This document shows, one piece after another, positions 34,857 to 43,745 of a stretch of 64,000 bases of DNA (position 1 is the first letter of the stretch; the number at the start of each line of letters is the position of its first letter). This DNA is from JANJTB01 sp032027125. Lineage in GTDB: Bacteria; Bacteroidota; Ignavibacteria; Kapaibacteriales; UBA2268. The position numbers were made by a program, and so were the translations under genes. Below the pieces are notes generated by a model. It did not search any database. It had not been told where the DNA came from and was given only the letters and a program-made list of their open reading frames with translations. The stretch is taken from the NCBI GenBank assembly GCA_032027125.1, contig JAVSMQ010000001.1, forward strand, positions 3,276,350-3,340,349, given 5' to 3'.

Positions 34857-36926
34857 ATGTCCGATCAGTCAAAATTAATTGGTAACGAGTATTTTAGTCA
34901 GGTGTTTAATGACGCTGTAATCAGACTTAAAAATGGTTCAGGCAGTATTATTCTTCTTGCCGGCGAATCAGGTTTCGGTAAATCATACCTGCTTAATCAT
35001 TACACCGAATTGATGAAGAAACAGGGTGCAGGGGTGAGGTCTGTTTTTACTGAAGGACAGGCTCCGATAGGTAAATTCAATCTTGGTAATATACAGCCTC
35101 TCTATCCATTTTCAAAAGCGATAGAACATTATCTCGAAGATGATAGTGTTACACCTGAGAAGAGATTTGCTAAAAATGTTGGGCTAACTGTTTTGGCTTC
35201 AATTCCGCTGATAGATACTGTGTTCTATGCCGTAAAAGAAATCGGACGCGACTGGAGACAGTTTAAGAAGGAAAAATCATCGGAAAAAGCCAAACAGGTA
35301 AGCAGTGCTACTGCCGATTATTATGATTCTTTGCGTTCATTTGCCGACCAAATGCCGTTAATTTTATTTATGGATGACATGCACTGGGCGGATTCGCAAT
35401 CTGTTGAGTTATTGACCTTGATTGCGGAAAATCTAAAAGACCTGCCGCTGCTGATTGTTGTATCATACCGTCGAAGTATGCTCGAAGCGCAAGGTTTGCC
35501 ATTATATTCATTTGTCATGAATTTTTCTGCAGGCGGGAATATATCCGTAGTTGAACTTGATTCATTCAACAAAGAACAAATTGGAGAACTTTCAGCCCTG
35601 TATTTCGATAGATATAAACGCAATATTGAATTTGAAGAATGGATACACGAACATTCTTACGGAGTTCCCGGTGTTGCCACTGAGTATCTGAAATATTTTC
35701 AAAAATATCCGCCATTTTCTCCTGATGGTTCGCTTGCTACAAATTTTAAAGGTAATGAATTTCTGCCGACTACAGTCCAATCTGTATTTACACAGCATCT
35801 TGAATCTCTTTCCGATGAAGAACGGAATATTATTGCAGTCTGCAGTGCTGAGGGAAGAGAGTTTACTGCAATGGTGGTGGCGCATCTGCTTAATTCTGAT
35901 ATATTGACAACTATTAAAAAATTAAGAGCATTGCAGACAAAAACAGGGATTATTAGAAGTATAGGTCCAGAAACCCGTTATGGTGTCAAAACGACAGTCT
36001 ATAAATTCACTCAGGCTTTTTATCATTCATATTTTGAAAATTCACTCGAATATGAAGAATATACATCACTTCACGGTCAGATTGCATCTCTGCTCAAACA
36101 AAAATTCGAGCAGACTGAAAATGATTTGATACGTGAAGAAATAGCGCCCTACCTTGCAGCACACAGTGCTGAATCGGGTGATGTTGAAACTGCAAAATCC
36201 ATGCTGCTGCTTTCGGCACAGCATGCTCAAAAATACGGAAGTAGTGATGCAGTAAGACATGCTTTCAATAAATTCTCACAAATGGATTCTTCAGATGACA
36301 AGGATAAGCTTAATAATCTTGAATTCAGACAGATGCTTAGTTCGGATTATCCTGAATCAACTGCAGAAAAAAGCACTCTGACAGATTCAACCGATAATAA
36401 TACTCAAATATTTGATTCCTCAATTATTGATTTTACACTTTACAGGAAATCAATAATCAACGATATACTGTCAGGAAAATATGAATCGGCTGTTGACAAA
36501 GCCGGCAGTTTGCTCGGCAGGACTGATGTTGATTTAAATACGGCGGAAAAAGCCCAGTTACTTACTCTTCAGGCAAAATGCCTGATTGAGATTCATGACT
36601 TTACGAAGGCTGAAATCATTGTTAATCAGGCAAATGATTTGATTAAATCTAAATCCGATGAGCAGGCAGAATGTCTGGTTTATAACCTTACAGCACAGTA
36701 TTATAATGCTGCCGGCAACATGCCGAAGTCATACTACTTTCTGGATAAATCGGCGAATTTAGTATCAAAACTACCATTGGAAATGCGATTACTGACTCTG
36801 GCAAACATTGCAGTAATAACGCAAAAATCATCACCTGATAAGGCAAAAGAATATATGAAAGCTGCCCGTAAATTAAGTAAATCTCTTAATTTTGACAAGC
36901 TTTCCGAAGATTTGACAGCTTCATAA
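34857..36926 (+). CDS. STAND-like ATPase with C-terminal helical repeats
   Basis: 689 residues. N-terminal P-loop domain (AAA_16/STAND type): GNEYFSQVFNDAV, Walker A LLAGESGFGKSYLLN, Walker B LILFMDDMHWADSQSVELL, and PLLIVVSYRR. A winged-helix-like middle follows (SDEERNIIAVCSAEGREFTAMVVAHLL), then TPR-like helices (about 430-689). STAND proteins usually sense a ligand through the repeats and drive an attached effector. No effector domain is visible at either end, and the protein ends close to RHS relics, so loss of a C-terminal part is possible. Expressed behind lpxH (4 bp gap). Role unknown. Confidence 0.75.
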   Translation: MSDQSKLIGNEYFSQVFNDAVIRLKNGSGSIILLAGESGFGKSYLLNHYTELMKKQGAGVRSVFTEGQAPIGKFNLGNIQPLYPFSKAIEHYLEDDSVTPEKRFAKNVGLTVLASIPLIDTVFYAVKEIGRDWRQFKKEKSSEKAKQVSSATADYYDSLRSFADQMPLILFMDDMHWADSQSVELLTLIAENLKDLPLLIVVSYRRSMLEAQGLPLYSFVMNFSAGGNISVVELDSFNKEQIGELSALYFDRYKRNIEFEEWIHEHSYGVPGVATEYLKYFQKYPPFSPDGSLATNFKGNEFLPTTVQSVFTQHLESLSDEERNIIAVCSAEGREFTAMVVAHLLNSDILTTIKKLRALQTKTGIIRSIGPETRYGVKTTVYKFTQAFYHSYFENSLEYEEYTSLHGQIASLLKQKFEQTENDLIREEIAPYLAAHSAESGDVETAKSMLLLSAQHAQKYGSSDAVRHAFNKFSQMDSSDDKDKLNNLEFRQMLSSDYPESTAEKSTLTDSTDNNTQIFDSSIIDFTLYRKSIINDILSGKYESAVDKAGSLLGRTDVDLNTAEKAQLLTLQAKCLIEIHDFTKAEIIVNQANDLIKSKSDEQAECLVYNLTAQYYNAAGNMPKSYYFLDKSANLVSKLPLEMRLLTLANIAVITQKSSPDKAKEYMKAARKLSKSLNFDKLSEDLTAS

Positions 36927-37014
36927 AGTATTGAGAAAATGGTTTCTAGATTCAGAGTTTTGAAAATTCATTGCAGATATTGGTTTATTAAATTTTACCG
37001 ACACGATAATGCTT

Positions 37015-37100
37015 TATTGGAAGGAGAAAGATGTGGAGAGCAGTCTTGAAGATCAAGGAGTCAGCAAATATGTTTATGAGACAGGCTGGTTTAAAATCCT
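37015..37100 (+). pseudogene. RHS-core relic A
   Basis: The frame TAT TGG AAG GAG AAA... gives YWKEKDVESSLEDQGVSKY then VYETGWF, resembling the conserved RHS core (Y-x-GKEKD-x-E-x-x-L-x-DHG-x-x-KY, then ETGRF). It then goes out of frame. The part 37041-37092 is closely similar to 37914-37963. There is no start or preceding RHS sequence; it is a remnant. Confidence 0.6.
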
Positions 37101-37175
37101 TTTCAATATAGTATGAATAAAATAAAAAACTTTATCTCTTGTCATTGATATTGTTTAATTTTTAATGGGTAAATT

Positions 37176-37382
37176 ATGGAAACTTATCTGATTTCTAATG
37201 ACTTTAAACTTATTTTGAATAAAGATATTCTCGAAAAAGCAGGGTTTAATCCAGGTCAGGAAATTAAAATAAATCTAAAAAAGAATTTCTTGGAATTGAG
37301 ATTAAAAAATGAGAAGAAGTCATTGAAAGGTTTTTTGAAAGGAATTAATACTGACGTCCCACGTGAGCATGACAGATTATGA
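37176..37382 (+). CDS. vapB: AbrB/SpoVT-fold antitoxin (VapB-type)
   Basis: 68 residues. The N-terminal half, YLISNDFKLILNKDILEKAGFNPGQEIKINLKKNFLELR, is a swapped-hairpin AbrB-like DNA-binding domain; the basic linker and the SLKGFLKGINTDVPREHDRL tail are typical of VapB proteins that bind PIN toxins. It overlaps vapC by 4 bp (ATGA). Expected to neutralise VapC and repress the operon. Confidence 0.88.
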   Translation: METYLISNDFKLILNKDILEKAGFNPGQEIKINLKKNFLELRLKNEKKSLKGFLKGINTDVPREHDRL

Positions 37383-37753
37383 TTATTTTAGATTCATCTG
37401 CTTGGCTTGAATATTTTGCAGGAACCGGAAATGGTGATATTTATGCTGAATATGCTGAGGATTTTGACAATTTAGTTGTTCCGACAATTTGTATATATGA
37501 AGTTTATAAAAGAATTCTGATTCAAAGGGATGAATTGTCAGCTCAAATTGCTATAGATTTTATGAAAAACGGGAAAGTTATTGATATTAATTCAGAAGTT
37601 GCCATGACCGCTGCCCAACATAGTCATAAGCTTAAATTACCTATGGCAGATAGTTTGATTTTTGCAACCGGCCTGATTTATAATTCAAAAAAAGTTACCC
37701 AGGATGTTGATTTCAAAGGTTTAGAAAATGTAGATTATTATGAAAAGAATTGA
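37379..37753 (+). CDS. vapC: VapC-type PIN ribonuclease toxin
   Basis: 124 residues, full length. PIN catalytic residues: Asp5 in ILDSSAWLEYFAG, Glu in TICIYEVYKR, Asp in KLPMADSLIFATGLIYN, and the last Asp region in KVTQDVDFKGLENV. Unlike the PIN gene at 19.6 kb, this one is intact. Cleaves RNA, typically tRNA, when freed from the antitoxin. The module lies between two RHS remnants. Confidence 0.9.
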   Translation: MIILDSSAWLEYFAGTGNGDIYAEYAEDFDNLVVPTICIYEVYKRILIQRDELSAQIAIDFMKNGKVIDINSEVAMTAAQHSHKLKLPMADSLIFATGLIYNSKKVTQDVDFKGLENVDYYEKN

Positions 37754-37833
37754 TAATTTGATAATTATTTTTCTCATATACTACATTGGATTATAATGAA
37801 ATCAGACGGAATGCTGCTAAACTTCAAATAATA

Positions 37834-38035
37834 TACCGCATTCGGTGAGACTAAAGTTGATACTCTGGCAAATCTAAATTAAGCTGTATATGAAAAGAAC
37901 AAGATATAATAAGCTGTCTTGAAGATCACGGATTCAGCAAATATGTTTATGAGACAGGACTGTTTAATTCAGTTGATCCGTTGTGGGAGAAGTATATGGG
38001 GAGGACGTCGTATCCGTATTCGGTGATTAAAATAA
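37834..38035 (+). pseudogene. RHS-core relic B
   Basis: Pieces in shifting frames read AFGETKVDTLANL near 37840 and, from 37914, LEDHGFSKYVYETGLF, then NSVDPLWEKYMGRTSYPYSV. This matches the RHS repeat-associated core (SxDPLWEKYxGxxPYxYS). Stops and frame changes separate the pieces, so the gene is dead. Bases 37914-37963 repeat 37041-37092 with few differences. Confidence 0.75.
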
Positions 38036-38090
38036 AATATTCAAATTATTGTCATTATTTCAGTATTGATTTTTTTGGAGTTTGGTGAAA

Positions 38091-38355
38091 ATGCCAACAA
38101 TTTCGATGTTTTATGGAATAATAGTGTATATGTTTTTTTATGATAATAAAGAACATAAAAAACCACATTTTCATGTTGAATATTAAGAAAATAGTTATAT
38201 CTATACCAGAGGGTGAGATATTAAAGGGTGATTTTCCCAAAAATAAACTGAAATTGCTACAAGCTTGGATTGAGATACATCAGGAAGAGCTAATGGCTAA
38301 TTGGAAATTAGCCGTTGATGGAAATGAAGTATTTAAAATTGAACCACTAAGATAG
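38091..38355 (+). pseudogene. DUF4160 protein with a nonsense codon and a frameshift
   Basis: From the ATG at 38091 (GGAG 10-13 bases upstream), the frame reads MPTISMFYGIIVYMFFYDN and HKKPHFHVEY, the DUF4160 start, then hits TAA at 38184-38186. The rest of the family continues in the +1 frame from about 38194: VISIPEGEILKGDFPKNKLK and LQAWIEIHQEELMANWKLA. So both a stop (probably CAA to TAA) and a 1-base shift near 38190-38194 interrupt it. DUF4160 pairs with DUF2442, whose gene follows 7 bp downstream and is intact. Confidence 0.88.
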
Positions 38356-38362
38356 GTGATTT

Positions 38363-38605
38363 ATGGAATACCCGGTATTATCAAAAGCCATACCGATAGC
38401 CCCTTTGAAATTAAGACTTTTTTATGATAATGGTGAAGAAAGAATAATTGATATGTCTCAATATATGAAAAGCAATTATTTCAAGCAACTTATGAATTGG
38501 GACTACTTTAAAGAAGTTAAAGTGAAAGGTGAAGTAGTGTCTTGGCCCAATGAACAGGATATAGCTCCTGAGACGCTATACTTAGACAGTGAAGCCGTTC
38601 AATAA
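38363..38605 (+). CDS. DUF2442 protein, partner of DUF4160
   Basis: 80 residues. Motifs LKLRLFYDNGEERIIDMSQYM, then WDYFKEVKVKGEVVSWPNEQDIAPETLYLDS match DUF2442 (NADBP-like small domain). DUF4160/DUF2442 pairs are frequent in bacteria and are suspected toxin-antitoxin modules; which is the toxin is not settled to my knowledge. The partner is broken here, so this gene may be an orphan antitoxin. Confidence 0.85.
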   Translation: MEYPVLSKAIPIAPLKLRLFYDNGEERIIDMSQYMKSNYFKQLMNWDYFKEVKVKGEVVSWPNEQDIAPETLYLDSEAVQ

Positions 38606-38807
38606 AGGTTCTCCTTTTGATTACCCACTATATATGGAATATATCCATTTTATGAATCATTCCCCACTAAATGATATATGTGCTGTGACCCTTTATAAAC
38701 AAGTAAAATTATTGTCAAAGTACATTTTTGTTTTAAAACACAAATTCAATAATTTACTACTTTTGTTGAATTATCAATGGGACTCACTTTAGTATATAGC
38801 AATTTTC

Positions 38808-38835
38808 AAAAAAAAGGCTGCCCAATCGGACAGCC
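38808..38835 (-). terminator. Rho-independent terminator of the 1249-residue T9SS gene
   Basis: On the minus strand GGCTGTCC-GATT-GGGCAGCC forms an 8-bp stem (one G-U) followed by a run of eight T. It lies 24 bp past the stop codon. Confidence 0.85.
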
Positions 38836-38858
38836 CTTTAAAATTCATCAGAACGAAA

Positions 38859-41800
38859 TTATTTTACAACAATGAAGCTCTGAGTCAGGGACACTTTCGC
38901 AGTACGGAGACTGTAGAAATATGTACCGTTTGAAAGATTCAGGTTATTAATATCTACATTAATGATATGAAGACCTTCAGTAAGCATCCCACTGTGTAAA
39001 GTGGCTAAGGTTCTGCCGGTCATATCGGATAAGATAATCTCTGTATATGCTGTTTCAGGTGTTTCAATTTTTATACTGAACACTGAACTTACAGGATTAG
39101 GAGCAACTCCTCCAAGTGAATAACCAAACTTTATAACATCAGCAACATCGGTTGTGCCCGTAGTTACAACTACATTCATAGGCAGTGAAGTAACCGTTCC
39201 GCAGGTACCGGTGATTTTGCAGGTATAAATTCCCGCATCATCAACAGTAATGTTTTCTTTAATAAAAGTTTTGTCTGTAGCGCCAGTAATGATTACATCA
39301 TCCATGAACCATTGATATGTCAAAACTTCTGACTGGTCGTTACCCTCAGCTTCTACCTCAAGATATATTTGTTTTCCTGATTCGAACTGTAAATCACCTT
39401 CACTTTGAGAAACAATTGTCACTGATTTAAGTATTCTTAAAAGTCCGGCTGTAGAAGTAGTCTTTGTGCCGCTTTCTTTCAATGTAACTTCGGCTGTATA
39501 AGCTCCTGCATCGGTTTCTTCTGTGCCGGTAATAGTAATGGTCTTTGTATTTGTACCGCTGAATTTTGCATTATCATTTAATAAAACACCATTTTTGTAC
39601 CACCTGATTTCTGCGGTTTCATTGATATTGGTAAAGTAATCAAATGTAAACTGTGCATTATTTTCTAAACAAACTTCTTTGTTAACAGGCTGTTTTGTTA
39701 TAGATAATTCAATTTCGGTAATTTCAAAGTAAGGAGTCCTGACCGATTCTCCACATAATCCTTTAACAACTGCATAGTATTTGCCTTCGTCCGGTTTGCG
39801 GAATTTGTTGATTGTCAGGTAATTCGATTTCGACCCTGCCATACGCGGCATACCGTCATTTAACGGAACATCAACAGGCAGATTCGGGTCATATTTATAC
39901 CATTGAATTTTAAATTGGTGTTTTTCCAAATCATCCTGCAAACCATTTCCGCCATTGCCATGAACAGTAAATTCTAAAGTTGCTTTATCACCCAGTTTGA
40001 CACCAATATTTACATCAGATGTCGGTTTGAATATTGACAACGGACGGGCAACATAAACTACAATAGGACCTGTCTGGACTGATGGGCAGCTTGGATGACC
40101 GCTTACAACCGCATGATAAGAACCCGACAATCTGTGCTTCAGATTGTTGATGTACATAATTTCAGTATTAACACCTGAGTAATCGGAATTGTTTGCAAGT
40201 TTTACACCATCCTTATACCACTGATAAGTAAGATTGGTGCCTGTAGCTTCAACAGTAAGATAAATATCCTCATCCTGACACCAGACATTTGACTGAGCGT
40301 AAGAATTTATGATTGGAGTATCAAATACTCTAAAGTAACCGGATATATAATCAATGTAATAGAATTCAGGACTTTCTATTCTAAGTCTGTTATTTGTAAA
40401 TGAATATCTTTCTCTGATAATATTCCACAAATATTCACCGTTTCTTGCATCGTAATCATAAACTAGCGGTTCCCAGTCACCGTCATTTTGAGAAATATAA
40501 ATATTTACCAAACCAACTCCCCGTGATTCCCAGATAATTGGAACAGGTTCAGTAGGGTTGCAAATCTCCGAGCCGGAATTTGGCGAAATCAAATTAAATT
40601 GGGGAACGGCGAAAGCTGTCTCAACCGAGTTTTCTGATGGGGGATATGAACCGTAATTTGAAGATTCGGTATTGTATCCTGCCCAGTTACCGTCAAAATC
40701 GAACCATTCATTTACTTTTGTGCCGTCAGGACGAAATTCAGCAATACTTTTTACACCGCCCGGGTAATTGTTAGGAATGAAAGTTGCCCATGCACCATCT
40801 GTAGATTCGAAATTTGCATAAAAAGCCGGTGCCTGATGCGGGAATCCCGGAGTAGCAAGTGTAGAACCGTTAGATTGAACCAATGCTGTAGATAACGGAA
40901 CATAATACTCACCGTAAACTACTATATAATTTTTGGGTGCTGACGGACTTTGAGAATCGTAAAGACCGGAAGCGTAGCTTATAAGTCCTGTTGTAAAATT
41001 ATTTGCAGCAGTAGAGAATCTAAGGTTACGTGATGTAGTTGTAGTATATAGCCGTGAAATCATGGAGCCGCGTTCATTACCCAAATCAACAGCCCAATAG
41101 TTATTCTTATTTACGGCAAATACAGAATTTGTAGTCGGTATCAGGTTAATCCATACAGATTTACTTGATTCTTCACTGCCGGTAACAAATGATGAATAAT
41201 TTCCGACATCAGTAAGATTTTTTGTACTGGTCATAACATAATTGCCGGTATTATGATTATATGCCAGATTATTTCCGGCAGTAGTTGCAAATGTGTTAGG
41301 CACAGTCTCAACTCCGCCGGTGGTAAATCTATATTCGGTATTGGAATGAAGATTGTTAAATGTAACAAGAGCAAATGAAGGCATTCTGCCATTACCATCA
41401 GGAAGAAAAGAGCCTTCTCCTTTCAGATAACCCGGGACAATTACTTCGGTCATTGTCGGAGCAGGTATGACATATACATTTTTTGTAACAGATTGATTCA
41501 AATAAGGTGCAGTTCCAAATACAGAATAAGTAACATTAGGCGAAGTGAAAACTATATCACTGAAAGTTGCAATGCCATGATTAAATGATGCAGTAACATT
41601 TCCGCTGAATCCGCCGTTACTGATGTTCAAAGTTGCAGTATATCCATGATAATTAGGATTAACATTATCCTGAGCATCCCTTGCACTTAGTGTAATGACC
41701 GGATGTACGGCACCTGCATGACCTTTTGAGTAAATATCAAGATTCAGTACAGGTGTGGATGTCATTGTAAACAGCTCGGATGCATCATCAAGATAATATC

Positions 41801-42608
41801 CTGCTGGATTCTTGTTCTCAGGGGCTTCAGCAATAATCTGAATGTTACCCGAATAGTTCAGTGATAAATTATCAATGAAATAAACTGCAGTATTTGCTGG
41901 AATATAAACAGTCTGCTGATGAAGCAAATTGGCTGAATTGTCCAAAATTTTAAAGTCAACTCTGGTTGGAGCAGGGATGGTCTGGTTCAGGTCTATCAAA
42001 TCAACCAACTCAATTAATGCCCTGAATGGTACATTAGCCATAGGAACGGCAGGCTTCAGACTTGTAATCTTCAGCTTATATGGTATTCCGCCGTTACCTG
42101 CACCAAAACTGTTCCATGATAAATCATCTATGACCACCTGAGCGCCAAGATTACGCACCTCAATAACAATATTTCCGGGCAAATCAAGGTCATTAACTTC
42201 CAGCATTTGAATGTTTGTGTTGTCCCATGCAATTGAATTAGCTATCAGATTGCCGTTAATGTAAAGTGCTATCTGACGGTTTCCGGCACCGGTGAATGCT
42301 TTACGCATGTATAATTTAAGATTTTTGACTCCTCCTGTTATAACTGAAGAAGTAATCTTCGGTTGTGGAGTGCCGTTTGTTGCGAACATAAATGATTTAC
42401 CGTTAACCTGATAACCGTTATCGGCTCTTCCTCGTACATAAGTCCATGTAACGCCGTTATCACCTGTAAAACTGTTATTGGTATAACTGCCTGCAGTAGC
42501 ATTATGGTTATCAAAAGTTTCGGTATAATCCCATGTCTGGGAAAAAGCACTAATAGTAGTCATGAAAGCTATTGCAATCAGAACTGTTAGTTTGGTAAAG
42601 AATTGCAT
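38859..42608 (-). CDS. Large T9SS-secreted protein with Ig-like domains
   Basis: 1249 residues. A signal peptide (MQFFTKLTVLIAIAFMTTISAFSQ) is followed by an N-terminal beta-sandwich (about 25-170, WDYTETFDN), a central region of filamentous/choice-of-anchor type (about 280-680), and three tandem Ig-like domains (about 790-1150) each with the YQWYKDGV / YKNGVLLNDNAKFSG / YQWFMDDV motif and a D-(A/E)-G-x-Y-(T/Y)-(A/C) end. The C-terminal T9SS type A sorting domain reads GGVAPNPVSSVFSIKIETPE, LSDMTGRTLATLHSG and NGTYFYSLRT. A cell-surface adhesin or binding protein is inferred. The gene ends with a clear terminator. Confidence 0.88.
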   Translation of the reverse strand: MQFFTKLTVLIAIAFMTTISAFSQTWDYTETFDNHNATAGSYTNNSFTGDNGVTWTYVRGRADNGYQVNGKSFMFATNGTPQPKITSSVITGGVKNLKLYMRKAFTGAGNRQIALYINGNLIANSIAWDNTNIQMLEVNDLDLPGNIVIEVRNLGAQVVIDDLSWNSFGAGNGGIPYKLKITSLKPAVPMANVPFRALIELVDLIDLNQTIPAPTRVDFKILDNSANLLHQQTVYIPANTAVYFIDNLSLNYSGNIQIIAEAPENKNPAGYYLDDASELFTMTSTPVLNLDIYSKGHAGAVHPVITLSARDAQDNVNPNYHGYTATLNISNGGFSGNVTASFNHGIATFSDIVFTSPNVTYSVFGTAPYLNQSVTKNVYVIPAPTMTEVIVPGYLKGEGSFLPDGNGRMPSFALVTFNNLHSNTEYRFTTGGVETVPNTFATTAGNNLAYNHNTGNYVMTSTKNLTDVGNYSSFVTGSEESSKSVWINLIPTTNSVFAVNKNNYWAVDLGNERGSMISRLYTTTTSRNLRFSTAANNFTTGLISYASGLYDSQSPSAPKNYIVVYGEYYVPLSTALVQSNGSTLATPGFPHQAPAFYANFESTDGAWATFIPNNYPGGVKSIAEFRPDGTKVNEWFDFDGNWAGYNTESSNYGSYPPSENSVETAFAVPQFNLISPNSGSEICNPTEPVPIIWESRGVGLVNIYISQNDGDWEPLVYDYDARNGEYLWNIIRERYSFTNNRLRIESPEFYYIDYISGYFRVFDTPIINSYAQSNVWCQDEDIYLTVEATGTNLTYQWYKDGVKLANNSDYSGVNTEIMYINNLKHRLSGSYHAVVSGHPSCPSVQTGPIVVYVARPLSIFKPTSDVNIGVKLGDKATLEFTVHGNGGNGLQDDLEKHQFKIQWYKYDPNLPVDVPLNDGMPRMAGSKSNYLTINKFRKPDEGKYYAVVKGLCGESVRTPYFEITEIELSITKQPVNKEVCLENNAQFTFDYFTNINETAEIRWYKNGVLLNDNAKFSGTNTKTITITGTEETDAGAYTAEVTLKESGTKTTSTAGLLRILKSVTIVSQSEGDLQFESGKQIYLEVEAEGNDQSEVLTYQWFMDDVIITGATDKTFIKENITVDDAGIYTCKITGTCGTVTSLPMNVVVTTGTTDVADVIKFGYSLGGVAPNPVSSVFSIKIETPETAYTEIILSDMTGRTLATLHSGMLTEGLHIINVDINNLNLSNGTYFYSLRTAKVSLTQSFIVVK

Positions 42609-42865
42609 TTTTGAATACCTGAATTAATTTAACAAAAAATATAATATGTTATTTGATAAAAAATATATACTCAAAAATATCAAAATTATTTTTGATGATG
42701 TGAATATTTATTCAAATTAACACTAAATTAACATTATAAATTCAGAACTTCTTTTCTGCATAAAGATATGTTTCTGATTTCGATTGAACGTTGTTCTTTG
42801 ACAATTAAATTCTTCCAATTTTACAGGTAGTTTTACTATGAAATTCCCAAAAATTATTGATTTCG
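42609..42865. other. Upstream region between the T9SS gene and the IS21 element
   Basis: AT-rich leader of the T9SS gene. The minus strand has -7-like TAATTTTG (42681-42688) and TATTTTTG (42672-42679) elements, but no TTTG at 19-21 bp. No gene seen. Confidence 0.4.
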
Positions 42866-42970
42866 GTGTATATACCGATGAAAGTCTACCAGGTTTACCG
42901 AGCAAAACCAGCCACATATTTTTAGCTAAAAGTCAAAGTACAAAATTAATGTTTTTTTCTCTTGCAGCAA

Positions 42971-43702
42971 TTATTTATTTATTATTTTTCTCAAAGATTC
43001 ACCTTTTAATTCAATCCTGTGAGATGAATGAACGACACGGTCAAGTATTGCATCGGCTATCGTTTCATCATCAATAATTTCATACCACTTTGCCACGGGA
43101 AGCTGAGATGTAATAATGGTAGAACGTTTGCTGTGACGGTCTTCAAGTATTTCCAGTAAATATAAGCGTGATTGTAGGTCAAGTACCTGAAGTCCGAAGT
43201 CGTCTAAAATGATTAAATCCTGTTGTTCAATTTTTTTGATTTCCTTCATGTAAGAGTTGTCCGCACCCGACATTTTTAATTTGCTGAAAAGTTTTCCTGT
43301 ATTAAAATACATAACTTTATATCCATTCACGCAGGCTTTATGTCCAAGTGCAGAAGCCAGAAAACTTTTGCCGACCCCTGTTTTGCCGGTTATTATTATA
43401 TTCTCCCTGTTGGTAATAAAACTTAAATCAGCAAGTCTGAGTAAATTGTTTTTATCAAGATTTCTCTGGTTATGGAAATCAATCTCTTCAATGGAAGCAT
43501 TATACCGGAAACGGGCAGTTTCTATGGAACGGCATATTTTTCTGTTATTTCTGTCATTGTATTCGGCTTCAACAATATATGCTACAAGGTCGTCGGCTGT
43601 CATATCCTGATGACTGCGGGTTTCAACGGCGGCTTGAAAAGCATCCGCCATTCCTTTTAATTTCATCAGTTTCAACTTTTCTAAAGTTGCGTTATTATTC
43701 AT
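42971..43702 (-). CDS. istB: IS21 helper ATPase IstB
   Basis: 243 residues from the ATG at 43702, which has AGGAGT 7 bases upstream; the longer frame to 43840 would overlap istA and is not used. A DnaC-like AAA+ ATPase: Walker A GKTGVGKSFLASALGHKAC, Walker B DLIILDDFGLQ, sensor TIITSQLPVAKWYEII, and the DAILDRVVHSSHRIELKGESLR end. It assists the transposase in target selection. It lies 43 bp downstream of istA, as usual. Confidence 0.95.
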   Translation of the reverse strand: MNNNATLEKLKLMKLKGMADAFQAAVETRSHQDMTADDLVAYIVEAEYNDRNNRKICRSIETARFRYNASIEEIDFHNQRNLDKNNLLRLADLSFITNRENIIITGKTGVGKSFLASALGHKACVNGYKVMYFNTGKLFSKLKMSGADNSYMKEIKKIEQQDLIILDDFGLQVLDLQSRLYLLEILEDRHSKRSTIITSQLPVAKWYEIIDDETIADAILDRVVHSSHRIELKGESLRKIINK

Positions 43703-43745
43703 TGATTTTACTCCTGATATTTTAAAAAAAAATGTTCTTCTGATT

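Noticed and set aside
31943..38355. Stop-codon reassignment explaining the broken genes
   Set aside because: Both TAA and TAG occur as interruptions, frameshifts are present too, and all core genes end normally at TAA, TAG or TGA.
38589..38792. 67-codon frame after DUF2442
   Set aside because: Overlaps the DUF2442 stop, has no family resemblance and no ribosome binding site.
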